Part shown: positions 9,379 to 18,726 of the stretch, one piece after another
Numbering within the stretch: the stretch's first letter is position 1
Layout: each line of letters opens with the position of its first letter
Source of the DNA: Aquimixticola soesokkakensis
GTDB lineage: Bacteria > Pseudomonadota > Alphaproteobacteria > Rhodobacterales > Rhodobacteraceae
Direction: 5' to 3'
DNA: 64,000 bases
Assembly (NCBI RefSeq): GCF_900172375.1
Contig: NZ_FWFS01000001.1
Span: forward strand, 186,001-250,000
Translations under genes and position numbers: made by a program
The notes under the pieces: model-generated
The model's database searches: none
Told to the model about the DNA's origin: nothing
The model's input: the letters and a program-made list of their open reading frames with translations, nothing else

Positions 9379-9445
9379 ATGTGTGTTCCTTAAAGTCGAG
9401 CGACGCATTTTGCGTCGGATGATTTACGTGGTCTGCGGTAAAGCA

Positions 9446-9472
9446 GATTCAGCTTTGTCATTCTGACGTTTA
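9446..9472 (-). promoter_or_regulatory. Possible sigma-28 promoter for flagellin
   Basis: Read leftward, TAAA-N15-GCTGAATC resembles the flagellar sigma-28 consensus TAAA-N15-GCCGATAA. The -35 spacing is exact, but the -10 matches at only 4 of 8 positions. It lies 68 bases before the flagellin ATG, giving a leader on which FlbT could act. The match is weak. Confidence 0.3.
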
Positions 9473-9605
9473 CGGAAAATCCTGTTCTGGATAACCGTGC
9501 CATCCGTTGGGATGCATGGCTGTACAATGCGCTGCGAGTTCCTAATTCTTCGCTAATCCGCAGATGCTTTTTTGACTTTCTTTGAGGCGAAAATGGGGCA
9601 AACCC

Positions 9606-9959
9606 CTAGACTTTTGATTTCATGGTTAAGCGAGTGTTTCCAACCTGAGAGGTCGTCCCTGTCGGGCCGTAGGTTGTCATCGCCTCCGGACCTTTATGAA
9701 ATTGAGATATTTGAATCTGTGCTGACTTTATTCCGTCCGTGCAGGCCTTGAGCAGGGCTTCATTGCGAATTGCTTTGGATTTTATTCTTTCAAATCCATC
9801 GGATTTTTTTAAATATCCTTGAAGAGATTCGGCGATCTTTGTTTTGCTTTGAATAAGCTCCTTGAGTGTAGAAAAATCCCCCGACATCAGGGCAGCATGT
9901 TCTTTGTCAAGCAGGTGTTCCAATTGCTTGGATTTTGATTTCCGTTCAAATATCGCCAT
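9606..9959 (-). CDS. FlgN-like flagellar export chaperone
   Basis: This 117-residue protein is predicted to be mainly helical and rich in Lys/Ser (SKQLEHLLDKEHAALMSGDF; LKELIQSKTKIAESLQGYL). The size, the spaced heptads and the position next to hook and rod genes fit the FlgN family, whose members chaperone FlgK and FlgL. The sequence match is not strong enough to be certain. It overlaps the end of the flgJ-like gene by 14 bases, so the two are coupled. Its AT content is higher than its neighbours. Confidence 0.6.
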   Translation of the reverse strand: MAIFERKSKSKQLEHLLDKEHAALMSGDFSTLKELIQSKTKIAESLQGYLKKSDGFERIKSKAIRNEALLKACTDGIKSAQIQISQFHKGPEAMTTYGPTGTTSQVGNTRLTMKSKV

Positions 9960-10236
9960 TGTTGCGACCTTTCAGTGATTCAAAAATATGTTCCGCCAAG
10001 CCGATTCCACCTGATTCGACCATTTTTTCGGCCTGCGCCTCGCGCAAGAATGAAGAAAATTGGTCTTCTCCCTCGCCGCCGCCAAAAGAATCGGGCGTCT
10101 TCCCGAGGCCCGAACTTTTCAACATCTCAGAGAGAAAGCTGGCCTCTAGTTTCCGGGCGACGCCCATCAGGGCTGCGTCGTCGCGTTTTGCGGGGGACGG
10201 GCCGGTACTTGTGTTTCCAACTGCGTGGACATCCAT
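9946..10236 (-). CDS. Rod-binding protein (FlgJ N-terminal type)
   Basis: The 96-residue product matches the rod-binding domain of FlgJ, also called CheL-type in alphaproteobacteria: AALMGVARKLEASFLSEMLK and FSSFLREAQAEKMVESGGIG. It lacks the muramidase domain of enterobacterial FlgJ, as is usual in this class. It would act as a periplasmic rod scaffold. ATG 10236 is preceded by GAGGAG. The longer open frame to 10812 is only antisense to fliK. It is divergent from fliK. Confidence 0.88.
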   Translation of the reverse strand: MDVHAVGNTSTGPSPAKRDDAALMGVARKLEASFLSEMLKSSGLGKTPDSFGGGEGEDQFSSFLREAQAEKMVESGGIGLAEHIFESLKGRNNGDI

Positions 10237-10344
10237 CGGAATTCTCCTCGGTGGCTGCGATGCGGTGAAAAAAACACAAAGCGGTAAACATACGGTAACT
10301 CCTTTCGGGCATACCGATCTGTAACGAGACAGAAGGCTCCCAAT

Positions 10345-12588
10345 ATGCAGATCACTCAAGCTTTGCTCTCCATGACGGCGAATCGCACTGCCGAGACCCC
10401 TCAGGGCGACACGGAAAACGGTACCTTCGGGGCGCTGTTTGCGGCGGTTGCTGCGGGGGGGAAGGCGGCCGATAGCGTCGATGCGGCCCAGCTGACCTTT
10501 GATCAGGGCACGCCCGCGCCGCTTTTGACGGCCAAGGGCGATACTGTGCCCGTGGCCATGATCCCCTTTGGCGACATTCCCGCGCCCAAGGATGTCGAGC
10601 TGGCGGATGCCGATCTGACGCCCGACATGCCCATGCTTTTGCGCGCGGCAGTACCTCAGCCTGTGGTGGTTCACGATAATCATCGCCGTGCGCCCGAGGT
10701 GCGGGATGCCCAGAACGATGCCACCCAGAGCGATGCCACCCAGAGCGATGCAAAGGCGGCGACTGAAACGGATGTGCTGGCGGGCATTGACGCAGGCCAG
10801 CCTCCGCTTCAAGCGCTTCCCGTTTCATCCGTGAGTCCAAGCCCAGCAATCACAAGTGAGCGTGTAGATGCGGGGCAGGTGGAAAGCGCCGCCGAGGGGG
10901 AGGCTGTCACCGAGCCGTCGAAAAAAATCCGCGCAACGGCGTCTCTCGCAGAGGCATTCTTTGCGGTGCCCGAGGCGAATACCGCGCCATCAACCGCGCC
11001 CATTGTCCCTCGGGAAGCCGCCTATAGCCGCGCGGCGCCCGTCACCGTTGCGTTGGAAATGCGCAGCGTTCAGGTCGACGCAGTCAAAGAGGCGGGTGCG
11101 ACAGTGGCATCCGGCCCTCACCCCGAGCCGCCTCTCGCAAAACCGGCAGCGATCGCGGAAAAACCGCCGGTATTTGACACCGTTCCAGAGACCTTGCCTG
11201 CCACGGAGCAGACCTCAACCCATGCCACAGAGACGAGGGTACCCGCTGGCGCCACCGTTGCAGCCGTGACGCCCGCAGCGCAGCTCGCGTCCGCCGCGAT
11301 ACCGTCTGTGACCACCCCCGTTGAAGCGCGCGCGCCTGCGGAAATGTCCCAGCAAAAGCCCCCAAAATCGGCACTGGCGCACCAGAGCGAGGCGGCAGTC
11401 ACCAGCGCCCCGCCCGTCGCGCCCGCAGCGCACACCGCCATGCAAACCGCGCCAAAGCTGGCGACTCCAAGCGCTGGGCCCGTTTTGCAGGACGGCGTGG
11501 CGCCCCCCCCCGAGATTGGAACGCGGTCCGTTGCGGTGGAACCGCCGGCACGCGTGGGGCAAGGCCCAGCCGCTATGCCTGCGACGGCCCCAGCACCCGT
11601 TTCCGCGCAAGGGCTGCAACAGGCGGCAACGATCGCCGAGATGCCGCAGGCTGGCGCGCGCGGCGCGGACAGGCCAGGGGAGCGACCACAAAACACAGCG
11701 CCCCGCATCGAGGGGTCGCGAAGCGAGCGCGCGTCTGAAACTGCGGCGGCTCCCGCGCAAACTGTGCTTGCTGCCGCCATGCCCGCCGTAAAGCCACGCA
11801 CGGGGGGCACGGCTCATCCGATGCCCGGCGCGCAGGGTGACGCGTCCGTGGCGCAAGCTGGCCAAGGGCCCGCTGATGCAGGAGAGAGCGCTGTTGCGGG
11901 CCGTTTGGACGCACCGGCGGATCTGGCCCGCGCCCAAAGCGCTTCGCCACTGCGTGAAGCACCGCCAAGCGAGACACAGGTCGAGCGGCCCGTTGCCAGC
12001 AACACTGCGCCAGCGCCGGAGGCATCTGTGCAGGCGGGCGCTGACAGCCTTGTGGGGGAGATCGCAAAGCCCCTTGAGCGGGGTAACATCGAAGCGCTGG
12101 CCAATGTCATCCCGTCCGAGCGCACCGCCTTGGGCGACAGAGTTTCCAGCCAATTGATCCATGCGGCACAATCGATGTCGGATGGCCCCTTGGAAATTCG
12201 GCTCGATCCCGAAGAGCTGGGAAAAGTGCGGATGACCCTTCACGCACAGGACCAAGAAATCCGTGTCGTTCTAGCAGCCGAGCGGGGCGAAACCATGGAA
12301 CTCATGCGACGCCATATCGAGACTTTGACAAGTGACTTCAAAGCGTTGGGGTACAAGGATATTTCCTTTACCTTCCAAAGCTCCGCTGAGAACGGCGCCC
12401 AGAACTTTACCGGCGGCGCGCGCGACCAAGCGTCGGGCGGGTCCGATGGCGCGGGTGATCAGCCCCGCGGTGAACAGCATGGGCAGAACGGGCAGCCAGG
12501 CGGAGAAGGGCGGCACCGCGATGCAGACCCCGACGCGCTTGCGCGGCTCGATTTGACGGGCCGCTCCGGCATGGATCTCAGACTTTAA
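10345..12588 (+). CDS. fliK: Flagellar hook-length control protein FliK
   Basis: FliK measures hook length and switches export specificity. The C-terminal region (about residues 605-695) has the conserved Flg_hook domain: LEIRLDPEELGKVRMTL and VVLAAERGETMELMRRH. The long N-terminal part is Ala/Pro/Thr-rich and low in complexity, as expected of the molecular ruler. Length is 747 residues. The tail is Gly/Gln/Asp-rich. It is followed 16 bases later by flgD, the hook cap, which fits the shared job. Confidence 0.9.
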   Translation: MQITQALLSMTANRTAETPQGDTENGTFGALFAAVAAGGKAADSVDAAQLTFDQGTPAPLLTAKGDTVPVAMIPFGDIPAPKDVELADADLTPDMPMLLRAAVPQPVVVHDNHRRAPEVRDAQNDATQSDATQSDAKAATETDVLAGIDAGQPPLQALPVSSVSPSPAITSERVDAGQVESAAEGEAVTEPSKKIRATASLAEAFFAVPEANTAPSTAPIVPREAAYSRAAPVTVALEMRSVQVDAVKEAGATVASGPHPEPPLAKPAAIAEKPPVFDTVPETLPATEQTSTHATETRVPAGATVAAVTPAAQLASAAIPSVTTPVEARAPAEMSQQKPPKSALAHQSEAAVTSAPPVAPAAHTAMQTAPKLATPSAGPVLQDGVAPPPEIGTRSVAVEPPARVGQGPAAMPATAPAPVSAQGLQQAATIAEMPQAGARGADRPGERPQNTAPRIEGSRSERASETAAAPAQTVLAAAMPAVKPRTGGTAHPMPGAQGDASVAQAGQGPADAGESAVAGRLDAPADLARAQSASPLREAPPSETQVERPVASNTAPAPEASVQAGADSLVGEIAKPLERGNIEALANVIPSERTALGDRVSSQLIHAAQSMSDGPLEIRLDPEELGKVRMTLHAQDQEIRVVLAAERGETMELMRRHIETLTSDFKALGYKDISFTFQSSAENGAQNFTGGARDQASGGSDGAGDQPRGEQHGQNGQPGGEGRHRDADPDALARLDLTGRSGMDLRL
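10716..10751 (+). repeat. 15-base tandem repeat inside fliK
   Basis: The unit CGATGCCACCCAGAG occurs twice in tandem followed by a partial third copy, encoding a DATQS repeat in the ruler region. In-frame units of this type can change ruler length by slippage. Confidence 0.8.
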
Positions 12589-12604
12589 TTCGAGAGGAAC
12601 TACG

Positions 12605-13276
12605 ATGGTAACGTCCGTCACGAGTGCAACGACAGCCACTACCGCGCAAAGCAGCACGACCCCCCCGGCGTCGGCGAGTGTGATCAGCTCGGATTTCGAA
12701 ACCTTCTTGCTGATGCTGACCACACAGATGCAAAACCAGGACCCGTTGAATCCGATTGATAGTTCGGATTACGCCGTGCAATTGGCAACCTTTTCCAGCG
12801 TCGAGCAGCAGGTGCGCACGAACGATCTATTGACCTCGCTTGGGGCGCAAATGGGCGTGATGGGCATGGCGCAGCTTGCAGGCTGGGTTGGCATGGAGGC
12901 CCGCGCGACGGTGCCCGCGTATTTCGACGGGGACCCGATCACCGTCTCGACCGATCCGGCGCTCACTGCGGATGAAGCCTATCTTGTGGTGCGCGACGCG
13001 AGTGGCAATGAGGTCGAGCGGCGATCCTTGTCGCTCTCGGCGGAGAGCTATGACTGGACAGGCCTCAAAGCGGACGGCACGTCCTATGCGCACGCAAACT
13101 ACACCTTCGAGGTCGAAAGCTATGGCTACGGCGATCTGATCTCGACAAAGCAGGCCGAGGTCTACGGCAAAATCGTCGAAGCCAAGGGGCAAAACGGGGC
13201 GACCGTTCTTGTCCTTGAAGGGGGGGCACAGGTAAACGCAAGTGCGGTGACCGCTCTGCGCGATCCCGATGCGTGA
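12605..13276 (+). CDS. flgD: Flagellar hook capping protein FlgD
   Basis: FlgD caps the growing hook and is needed for FlgE polymerisation. The N-terminal FlgD signature is clear: FLLMLTTQMQNQDPLNPIDS followed by YAVQLATFSSVEQQ. The rest forms the FlgD Tudor/Ig-like region. Length is 223 residues. GAGAGGAA precedes the ATG. The stop abuts the convergent ubiB stop with no spare base, so no separate terminator fits between them. Confidence 0.95.
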   Translation: MVTSVTSATTATTAQSSTTPPASASVISSDFETFLLMLTTQMQNQDPLNPIDSSDYAVQLATFSSVEQQVRTNDLLTSLGAQMGVMGMAQLAGWVGMEARATVPAYFDGDPITVSTDPALTADEAYLVVRDASGNEVERRSLSLSAESYDWTGLKADGTSYAHANYTFEVESYGYGDLISTKQAEVYGKIVEAKGQNGATVLVLEGGAQVNASAVTALRDPDA

Positions 13277-14812
13277 TCAGGTGACAAGCAGCGTTACAGC
13301 CGCACCCAGCCCCCCCGCGACAAGAGCCAGCGCCGCGTAGCCAAGGCCTCTGCGCCAGCCGGATGCGGTTTCTTCGGAGGCGGTTTTGCGCGATTGCTGG
13401 ATCAACAATTGTTCCGCCAGTTCCGGAAGGCGGGGGCCAAACCGTGCGAGCACCCGCGCAGACTTCGCCAAATCGCGGGCCAAAGCGCGAGGACCCAGAT
13501 TCTGGGTGATGTAGGATTTCACCACCGGCTCTGCGACATTCCAGATGTTGATATGGGGATCAAGCGAGCGCGAGACCCCCTCGACCACGACCATCGTGCG
13601 TTGCAACAAGATAAGCTCGGTGCGGGTTTCCATTCCGAAACGCTCTGTTACATCAAAGAGATAGGTCAAAAGACGCGCCATGGAAATATGGGTCGCATCC
13701 ATGCCGAAGATCGGTTCGCCCACGGCCCGCAACGCCCGCGCGAATTCGTTGACATCACGATCCGCAGGCACATAACCGGCCTCGAAATGCACTTCGGCAA
13801 CGCGGCGATAGTCTTTGTTGATGAAGCCGAACAGAATTTCGGCATAGACGCGACGCGTGTAGACATCCAGCGTGCCCATAATGCCGAAATCCAGCGCAAC
13901 AATGTCACCGTCCGGCGCAATCTTGAGGTTTCCGTGGTGCATGTCTGCGTGGAAAAACCCGTCGCGTAGCGCATGGCTGAGAAACATTTGCAGCACGCGC
14001 GCGCCCAAAAGTGCCCGATCAAAGCCCGCCGCGTCGATGGCATCGCTGTCGCTCGCGGACACGCCCTCGACCCAATCCATGGTCATCACACGCTTGCCCG
14101 AGTGCCCCCAATGGATCGCGGGGACACGGAAGCCTTCGTCTTTCTCGGTGTTTGCGGCAAATTCGGAGGCGGCAGCGCTTTCAAGCCTGAGGTCCAGTTC
14201 GCCCATGACGACCCCCTCGAAATGCTTGATCACATCGGTCGGGCGCAAGCGGCGCGATGCGGGCGAGAGGGCCTCGATCACGCTGGCAGAGAGGTAGAAT
14301 GCATCGATATCTTTGCGAAACGCCCGCTCGATTCCGGGCCGCAAGACCTTGATCGCGACCCGCGCGCCGCTGGATTTCAAACGGGCGGAATGCACCTGCG
14401 CGATGGAGGCGGCAGCGACGGGTTCGGAAACATCGTCAAAGATGTCGTCAACCGGCTGCCCCAGCTCGCTGGCAATCACCTCCATCGCTTTTTCGCGCGA
14501 AAATGGTGGCAATTTGTCCTGCAACACCCGCAATTGCCGGGCAAGTTCGGGGCCGACCACGTCGGGTCGGGTGGACAGGATCTGACCGAATTTGATGTAG
14601 GCAGGGCCAAGGGCGGTCAGCGCGCGGGTCACGGGCGGCTGCGCGGGGTCGCCTTTGATCCCGAGCCATTGCAACGGCCAGCCGATCACGCGCGCAACGA
14701 TCCGCAAGGGGCGCGGGGCCTCGAGCGCATCCAGAACCACGCGCATCGCGCCGGTCCGTTCCAGGGTCGCGCCCGTTCGCAGGAGGCGCCAAATGTTGTG
14801 CGGACCGCGCAT
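13277..14812 (-). CDS. ubiB: Ubiquinone biosynthesis accessory kinase-like protein UbiB
   Basis: UbiB is an atypical ABC1/ADCK kinase-like ATPase required for ubiquinone synthesis. The family KxGQ motif appears as AYIKFGQILSTRPD, followed by the Ala-rich loop AAASIAQVH, the lysine AIKVLRPG and the HGNL-type segment DMHHGNL. The C-terminal hydrophobic segment is a membrane anchor. Length is 511 residues. The ATG shares one base with the ubiE stop (TGATG), so the pair is translationally coupled. Confidence 0.94.
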   Translation of the reverse strand: MRGPHNIWRLLRTGATLERTGAMRVVLDALEAPRPLRIVARVIGWPLQWLGIKGDPAQPPVTRALTALGPAYIKFGQILSTRPDVVGPELARQLRVLQDKLPPFSREKAMEVIASELGQPVDDIFDDVSEPVAAASIAQVHSARLKSSGARVAIKVLRPGIERAFRKDIDAFYLSASVIEALSPASRRLRPTDVIKHFEGVVMGELDLRLESAAASEFAANTEKDEGFRVPAIHWGHSGKRVMTMDWVEGVSASDSDAIDAAGFDRALLGARVLQMFLSHALRDGFFHADMHHGNLKIAPDGDIVALDFGIMGTLDVYTRRVYAEILFGFINKDYRRVAEVHFEAGYVPADRDVNEFARALRAVGEPIFGMDATHISMARLLTYLFDVTERFGMETRTELILLQRTMVVVEGVSRSLDPHINIWNVAEPVVKSYITQNLGPRALARDLAKSARVLARFGPRLPELAEQLLIQQSRKTASEETASGWRRGLGYAALALVAGGLGAAVTLLVT

Positions 14813-15576
14813 CAGATTTTCCAGCCCGAATGGAGCGCGGCGATGCCAAGCGACAGGTTGCGGTATTTGACCTGCTCGAAACCGGCGTCGCGGATCATCG
14901 TCGCGAATGTGTCCTGGTCGGGAAACTTTCGAATGCTTTCAACAAGATACTGATAGCTGTCGCGATCCCCCGCGATCATTTGGCCCATGGGCGGGATGAC
15001 ATTGAAGGAATAGAGGTCGTAGGCTTTCTGCATCATTGGATTGGGAAGTTGCGAGAATTCCAGCACCATCAACCGCCCGCCGGGGCGCAGCACGCGGTAG
15101 GCCTCGCGCAGGGCGTCGGGAATGCGGGTCACGTTCCGAATCCCGAAGGAAATCGTGTAAACGTCGAACTGGTTATCGGGAAACGGCAGCTTCATCGCAT
15201 CGCCCGTCACCCAGGACAGGCGCTCGGACAGTTTTTCCGCATCGGCCCGTTTGCGCCCTGCCACCAGCATGGATTCCGTCATGTCGAGGACAACCGCCTG
15301 CGATTGCGGCGCGCGCTCGAGGAAGCGGAAGGACACATCGCCCGTGCCGCCTGCCACATCGAGCAGCCTTTGCCCTGCGCGCGGCGCAAGCCAATCCATC
15401 ATCGCATCTTTCCACAGACGGTGAATGCCAAGCGACATCACATCGTTCATGATGTCGTATTTGGACGCCACGGAGGTGAAGACCTCATGCACCAACCCCG
15501 CTTTCTGGCCTTCTTCGACATCGCGAAAGCCGAAATGGGTGGTTTTGCCGTGGTCTGCGCCGGTCTGGTCGGTCAT
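14812..15576 (-). CDS. ubiE: Demethylmenaquinone/demethoxybenzoquinol methyltransferase UbiE
   Basis: UbiE is the SAM-dependent C-methyltransferase of ubiquinone synthesis. It shows the SAM-binding motif [14 protein letters not shown], the family segment [17 protein letters not shown] and [19 protein letters not shown]. Length is 254 residues from ATG 15576. The frame continues upstream to 16137, but that part is antisense to mutM. It sits ahead of ubiB in one operon and is divergent from mutM. Confidence 0.95.
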   Translation of the reverse strand: MTDQTGADHGKTTHFGFRDVEEGQKAGLVHEVFTSVASKYDIMNDVMSLGIHRLWKDAMMDWLAPRAGQRLLDVAGGTGDVSFRFLERAPQSQAVVLDMTESMLVAGRKRADAEKLSERLSWVTGDAMKLPFPDNQFDVYTISFGIRNVTRIPDALREAYRVLRPGGRLMVLEFSQLPNPMMQKAYDLYSFNVIPPMGQMIAGDRDSYQYLVESIRKFPDQDTFATMIRDAGFEQVKYRNLSLGIAALHSGWKI

Positions 15577-15694
15577 AGCTCTTGCGTCCTCGATCAATCG
15601 TCCCCTTCTTATAGGCCGCTGGGCTGTCGTGACAATGCGACACCCGCACGCGCCGCCCTGACATTTTGTTGCCCCGAGAGTTTCCGGAGAGACC

Positions 15695-16567
15695 ATGCCT
15701 GAACTGCCCGAAGTCGAAACCGTGCGCCGCGGTCTGGACCCGTCGATGAGCGGCGCTGTGATCGCGCGCGCCGAGGTGAACCGCCCCGACCTGCGCTGGC
15801 CCTTCCCACCCGATATGGCGGCGCGGCTTACGGGGGCGCGGGTGGAGCGGCTGCGCAGGCGGTCCAAATATATTCTGGCGGATCTCGATACGGGCGAAAC
15901 CCTGTTGATGCATCTGGGCATGTCGGGGCGCATGGTGGTCTCTGGCGATCCGCTGGGGCAGTTTGTCCACGACCATCCGCAGGTCGAAAAACATGACCAT
16001 GTCGTGTTCCATATGGCAAATGGCGCGCGCATCACCTTCAACGATCCGCGCCGCTTCGGGGCGATGGATCTATTTGCAACCGCCGATGAGGCGCGCCAGC
16101 CCTTGATTGCCGCGCTGGGCCCTGAACCTTTGGGCAATGATTTTTCCGCCGCCTATCTGGTGGAAAAGCTCGCCAAGCGGGCCCTGCCGATCAAATCCGC
16201 CCTGCTGGACCAGAAAATTGTCGCCGGTCTGGGCAATATCTATGTGTGCGAAGTGCTGTTTCGCGCCAAAGTCGCGCCAACACAGCGCGCAGGTGACCTC
16301 GGGGCGGAACGGGTGGCTGGTCTGGTGCCGATCATTCGCGATGTTTTGCTTGAGGCCATCGAGGCGGGCGGCTCGACCTTGCGCGATTTTCGGCAAGCCG
16401 ACGGCGAACTTGGCTATTTCCAGCACCGGTTTCGCGTCTATGGCCGCGAGGGGGAATCCTGCCTTGCCCCGCAGTGCAGCGCAACCATCGCGCGGGTCGT
16501 CCAATCAGGCCGCTCCAGCTTTTATTGTCCAAACTGTCAGGCCGCGCCCCCCGGGAAAGCGCAATGA
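15695..16567 (+). CDS. mutM: Formamidopyrimidine-DNA glycosylase MutM (Fpg)
   Basis: MutM removes 8-oxoguanine and ring-opened purines. After Met removal the N-terminal Pro of [12 protein letters not shown] is the catalytic nucleophile, with the adjacent Glu. The lysine of [12 protein letters not shown] is the expected beta-elimination residue. A C-terminal zinc finger is present, with the first cysteine pair spaced CLAPQC and the second CPNC, ending [11 protein letters not shown]. Length is 290 residues. The ubiE-mutM order is common in this group. Confidence 0.95.
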   Translation: MPELPEVETVRRGLDPSMSGAVIARAEVNRPDLRWPFPPDMAARLTGARVERLRRRSKYILADLDTGETLLMHLGMSGRMVVSGDPLGQFVHDHPQVEKHDHVVFHMANGARITFNDPRRFGAMDLFATADEARQPLIAALGPEPLGNDFSAAYLVEKLAKRALPIKSALLDQKIVAGLGNIYVCEVLFRAKVAPTQRAGDLGAERVAGLVPIIRDVLLEAIEAGGSTLRDFRQADGELGYFQHRFRVYGREGESCLAPQCSATIARVVQSGRSSFYCPNCQAAPPGKAQ

Positions 16568-16639
16568 AGGCTTGCTCCTGCGCGCAGTCTTGATACCAAC
16601 TTGGGGTGTTGATGACATGTGTCACAGGGAGTTGCCGAC

Positions 16640-17416
16640 ATGGCCTATACGACGCTCGTGGTCGAGGTGGACGGGACCGTCCAAACCATCCGGCTGAACC
16701 GCCCCGATGCGCTGAACGCGCTGAATTCTACCCTTTTGTCGGAATTGGCCGACGCTTTGCGCGAGGCGGACCAAAACCCCAAAATCCGCGCGATTGTGCT
16801 GACAGGCTCGGAAAAGGCCTTTGCCGCGGGCGCTGATATCAAGGAAATGTCCGACAAAAGTTTCGCCGATGTGTTCTCGTCGGACCTGTTTGCGCGGGAC
16901 GCCCAAGGGATCTGTGCGACCCGCAAGCCCATCATCGCCGCTGTGTCGGGCTATGCGCTGGGGGGCGGCTGTGAACTTGCGATGATGTGCGATTTCATCA
17001 TCGCCGCCGATACCGCGAAATTCGGCCAGCCGGAAATCAATCTTGGTGTTATGCCGGGGCTGGGCGGAAGCCAGCGCCTGACATTGGCCGTGGGCAAGGC
17101 GAAAGCGATGGATATGGTCCTGACGGGCCGTTTCATGGATGCAGAGGAAGCCGAGCGCGCGGGGCTGGTCAGTCGCGTTGTGCCCGCCAAAAACCTGATG
17201 CAGGAGGCGACGGCGGCGGCGGTTAAAATCGGCGAGAAAAGTCTGCTCTCCCTCATGGCCGCGAAAGAGGCGGTCAACCGCGCCTTTGAAACCACACTGG
17301 CGGAGGGACTTTTGTTCGAGCGGCGCTCGTTTCAGGGCTTGTTCGCCACCGAGGACAAGGTCGAAGGCATGGCGGCCTTCCTTGAAAAGCGCCAGCCGCA
17401 GTTTCGCGACAAGTAA
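16640..17416 (+). CDS. Enoyl-CoA hydratase
   Basis: This crotonase-fold enzyme hydrates 2-enoyl-CoA in fatty-acid beta-oxidation. Both glutamates of the active site are present, in [11 protein letters not shown] and [14 protein letters not shown]. The oxyanion-hole region is [14 protein letters not shown] 16640, preceded by AGGGAG, gives 258 residues, the usual length; an in-frame ATG at 16619 is less likely. It stands alone between mutM and rpsT, with its own terminator. Confidence 0.93.
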   Translation: MAYTTLVVEVDGTVQTIRLNRPDALNALNSTLLSELADALREADQNPKIRAIVLTGSEKAFAAGADIKEMSDKSFADVFSSDLFARDAQGICATRKPIIAAVSGYALGGGCELAMMCDFIIAADTAKFGQPEINLGVMPGLGGSQRLTLAVGKAKAMDMVLTGRFMDAEEAERAGLVSRVVPAKNLMQEATAAAVKIGEKSLLSLMAAKEAVNRAFETTLAEGLLFERRSFQGLFATEDKVEGMAAFLEKRQPQFRDK

Positions 17417-17436
17417 AACAGGCGCATCGACCCGAA

Positions 17437-17470
17437 AAAAGGGCGCTTTCGGGCGCTCTTTTGCTTTTTT
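17437..17470 (+). terminator. Terminator after enoyl-CoA hydratase
   Basis: The stem AAAAGGGCGC/GCGCTCTTTT (one G-U pair) with loop TTTCGG is followed by a T-rich tract containing TTTTTT. Confidence 0.8.
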
Positions 17471-17618
17471 GCTTCCCAAGTTGCGGCTTTTGCCCTAAGA
17501 GCGGCCCTCACATGCGCGTGCAGCCCGCTCAGGCTAGAATCATCCGGTTCGTGAGATCCGTCCGGGCTTTGTTGCGCAAAGATATTTTGACACAAACCCG
17601 AGAAGTGGGAACCGAACC

Positions 17619-17882
17619 ATGGCTAACACGCCCCAGTCCAAAAAACGCGCCCGTCAGGCAGAGCGTCGCACCGACATCAACAAAGCACGTCGTTCGCGCA
17701 TCCGCACCTTCCTGCGTAAAGTTGAAGAAGCCATCGAATCCGGCGATCAAGCAGCTGCCAAAGCGGCCTTGCAAGCGGCCCAGCCCGAGCTGATGCGCGG
17801 CGTGACCAAAGGCGTCGTTCACAAGAACACTGCCGCACGCAAGATTTCCCGTCTGGCATCGCGCGTCAAAGCAATCGCTTAA
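17619..17882 (+). CDS. rpsT: 30S ribosomal protein S20
   Basis: S20 binds 16S rRNA early in small-subunit assembly. The 87-residue, Lys/Arg/Ala-rich product starts [16 protein letters not shown], contains [14 protein letters not shown] and ends [18 protein letters not shown], all typical of the family. It is monocistronic between two terminators. Proximity to dnaA is common in alphaproteobacteria. Confidence 0.97.
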   Translation: MANTPQSKKRARQAERRTDINKARRSRIRTFLRKVEEAIESGDQAAAKAALQAAQPELMRGVTKGVVHKNTAARKISRLASRVKAIA

Positions 17883-17905
17883 ACCGCAGCCCGTCGAACC
17901 ATTTG

Positions 17906-17939
17906 AAAACGCGCTCCTAAATCGGGGGCGCGTTTTTTT
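17906..17939 (+). terminator. Terminator after rpsT
   Basis: The stem AAAACGCGCTCC/GGGGGCGCGTTTT with a short loop runs into TTTTTTT, a strong intrinsic terminator. Confidence 0.88.
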
Positions 17940-18246
17940 ATGGTCGCGGTGGTGTCACAGTGTGACAGTCATAACGATCTGTTTTTGCTAATTTTATTTC
18001 GCGGCGGATTGCGGTGCCTCGATTCTACCCACAGGCCGGATCGCGCGATTTGCGCAATCGCGCCGATGAAGGAACGGGCGTTTTCAACGCAACCTGCGGC
18101 AATTGCGACACGATCTGGCGCTCTGCCAAAGGGCTTTTCGGATTCGACCCGACCAAAGCGTGAGTCAAGTTTGAAGATCGGTTGCGAAGGCCTGTGGACG
18201 GTTGCTAATTTGAGCCTGCGATTCACGTCGTCTTGGGGGACATGTT
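17940..18246. other. Intergenic control region between rpsT and the rhodanese/dnaA genes
   Basis: No gene is visible in these 307 bases. They hold a perfect 15-base palindrome TGTCACA-G-TGTGACA (17953-17967), an AT-rich tract around 17970-18000, an inverted repeat GCGCGATT-N5-AATCGCGC (18043-18063) and two weak DnaA-box-like words: CTACCCACA (18025, 7 of 9) and TGTGGACGG (18193, 6 of 9 on the reverse). It probably contains the promoter for the rhodanese and dnaA genes. It could be part of a replication origin, but the DnaA boxes are too poor to claim one. Confidence 0.5.
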
Positions 18247-18696
18247 ATGAATAAGGGCGCCAGCCCCGTCATCGGTGAGGTTAATCCCTCCGATGCATGG
18301 AAGATTTTGTCTGAAGATGCAGACGCAAGGCTGATCGACGTTCGCACGTCGGCGGAATGGGGCTTTGTTGGCGTTCCTGATCTGACCGGACTTGGCCATT
18401 CGCTTGTGTGCGTAGAATGGGCGGGGTTTCCGGGGATGTCCAAGAATGCGCGGTTTGCGGCAGAGGTCGAAGAGGCTTTGGCGGGGCATATCCCCTCAAA
18501 GTTTCTGTTCCTGTGCCGTTCGGGGGCGCGTTCCCTGAGTGCTGCAGCGCTTGTTCTGGATCACTTCGCTCAGAAGGGGATCGAGGTTGAGTGTCTGAAT
18601 GTGGCCGAAGGTTTCGAAGGCGATCTTGATGGGCAAAAACATCGGGGCACCACCAACGGTTGGAAGTCCCGCGGGCTGGCTTGGCGTCAGTCCTAA
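18247..18696 (+). CDS. Rhodanese-like domain protein
   Basis: This 149-residue single-domain rhodanese has the N-terminal motif ARLIDVRTSAEW and the active-site loop LFLCRSGARS, whose Cys can carry a persulfide. Rhodaneses move sulfane sulfur; the acceptor here is unknown. GGGGGAC precedes the ATG. It is only 30 bases ahead of dnaA on the same strand, so the two are probably co-transcribed, which would place dnaA behind a sulfur-transfer gene. Confidence 0.9.
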   Translation: MNKGASPVIGEVNPSDAWKILSEDADARLIDVRTSAEWGFVGVPDLTGLGHSLVCVEWAGFPGMSKNARFAAEVEEALAGHIPSKFLFLCRSGARSLSAAALVLDHFAQKGIEVECLNVAEGFEGDLDGQKHRGTTNGWKSRGLAWRQS

Positions 18697-18726
18697 ACAA
18701 TAACGATAATTGGGCCGAAAATTGAT

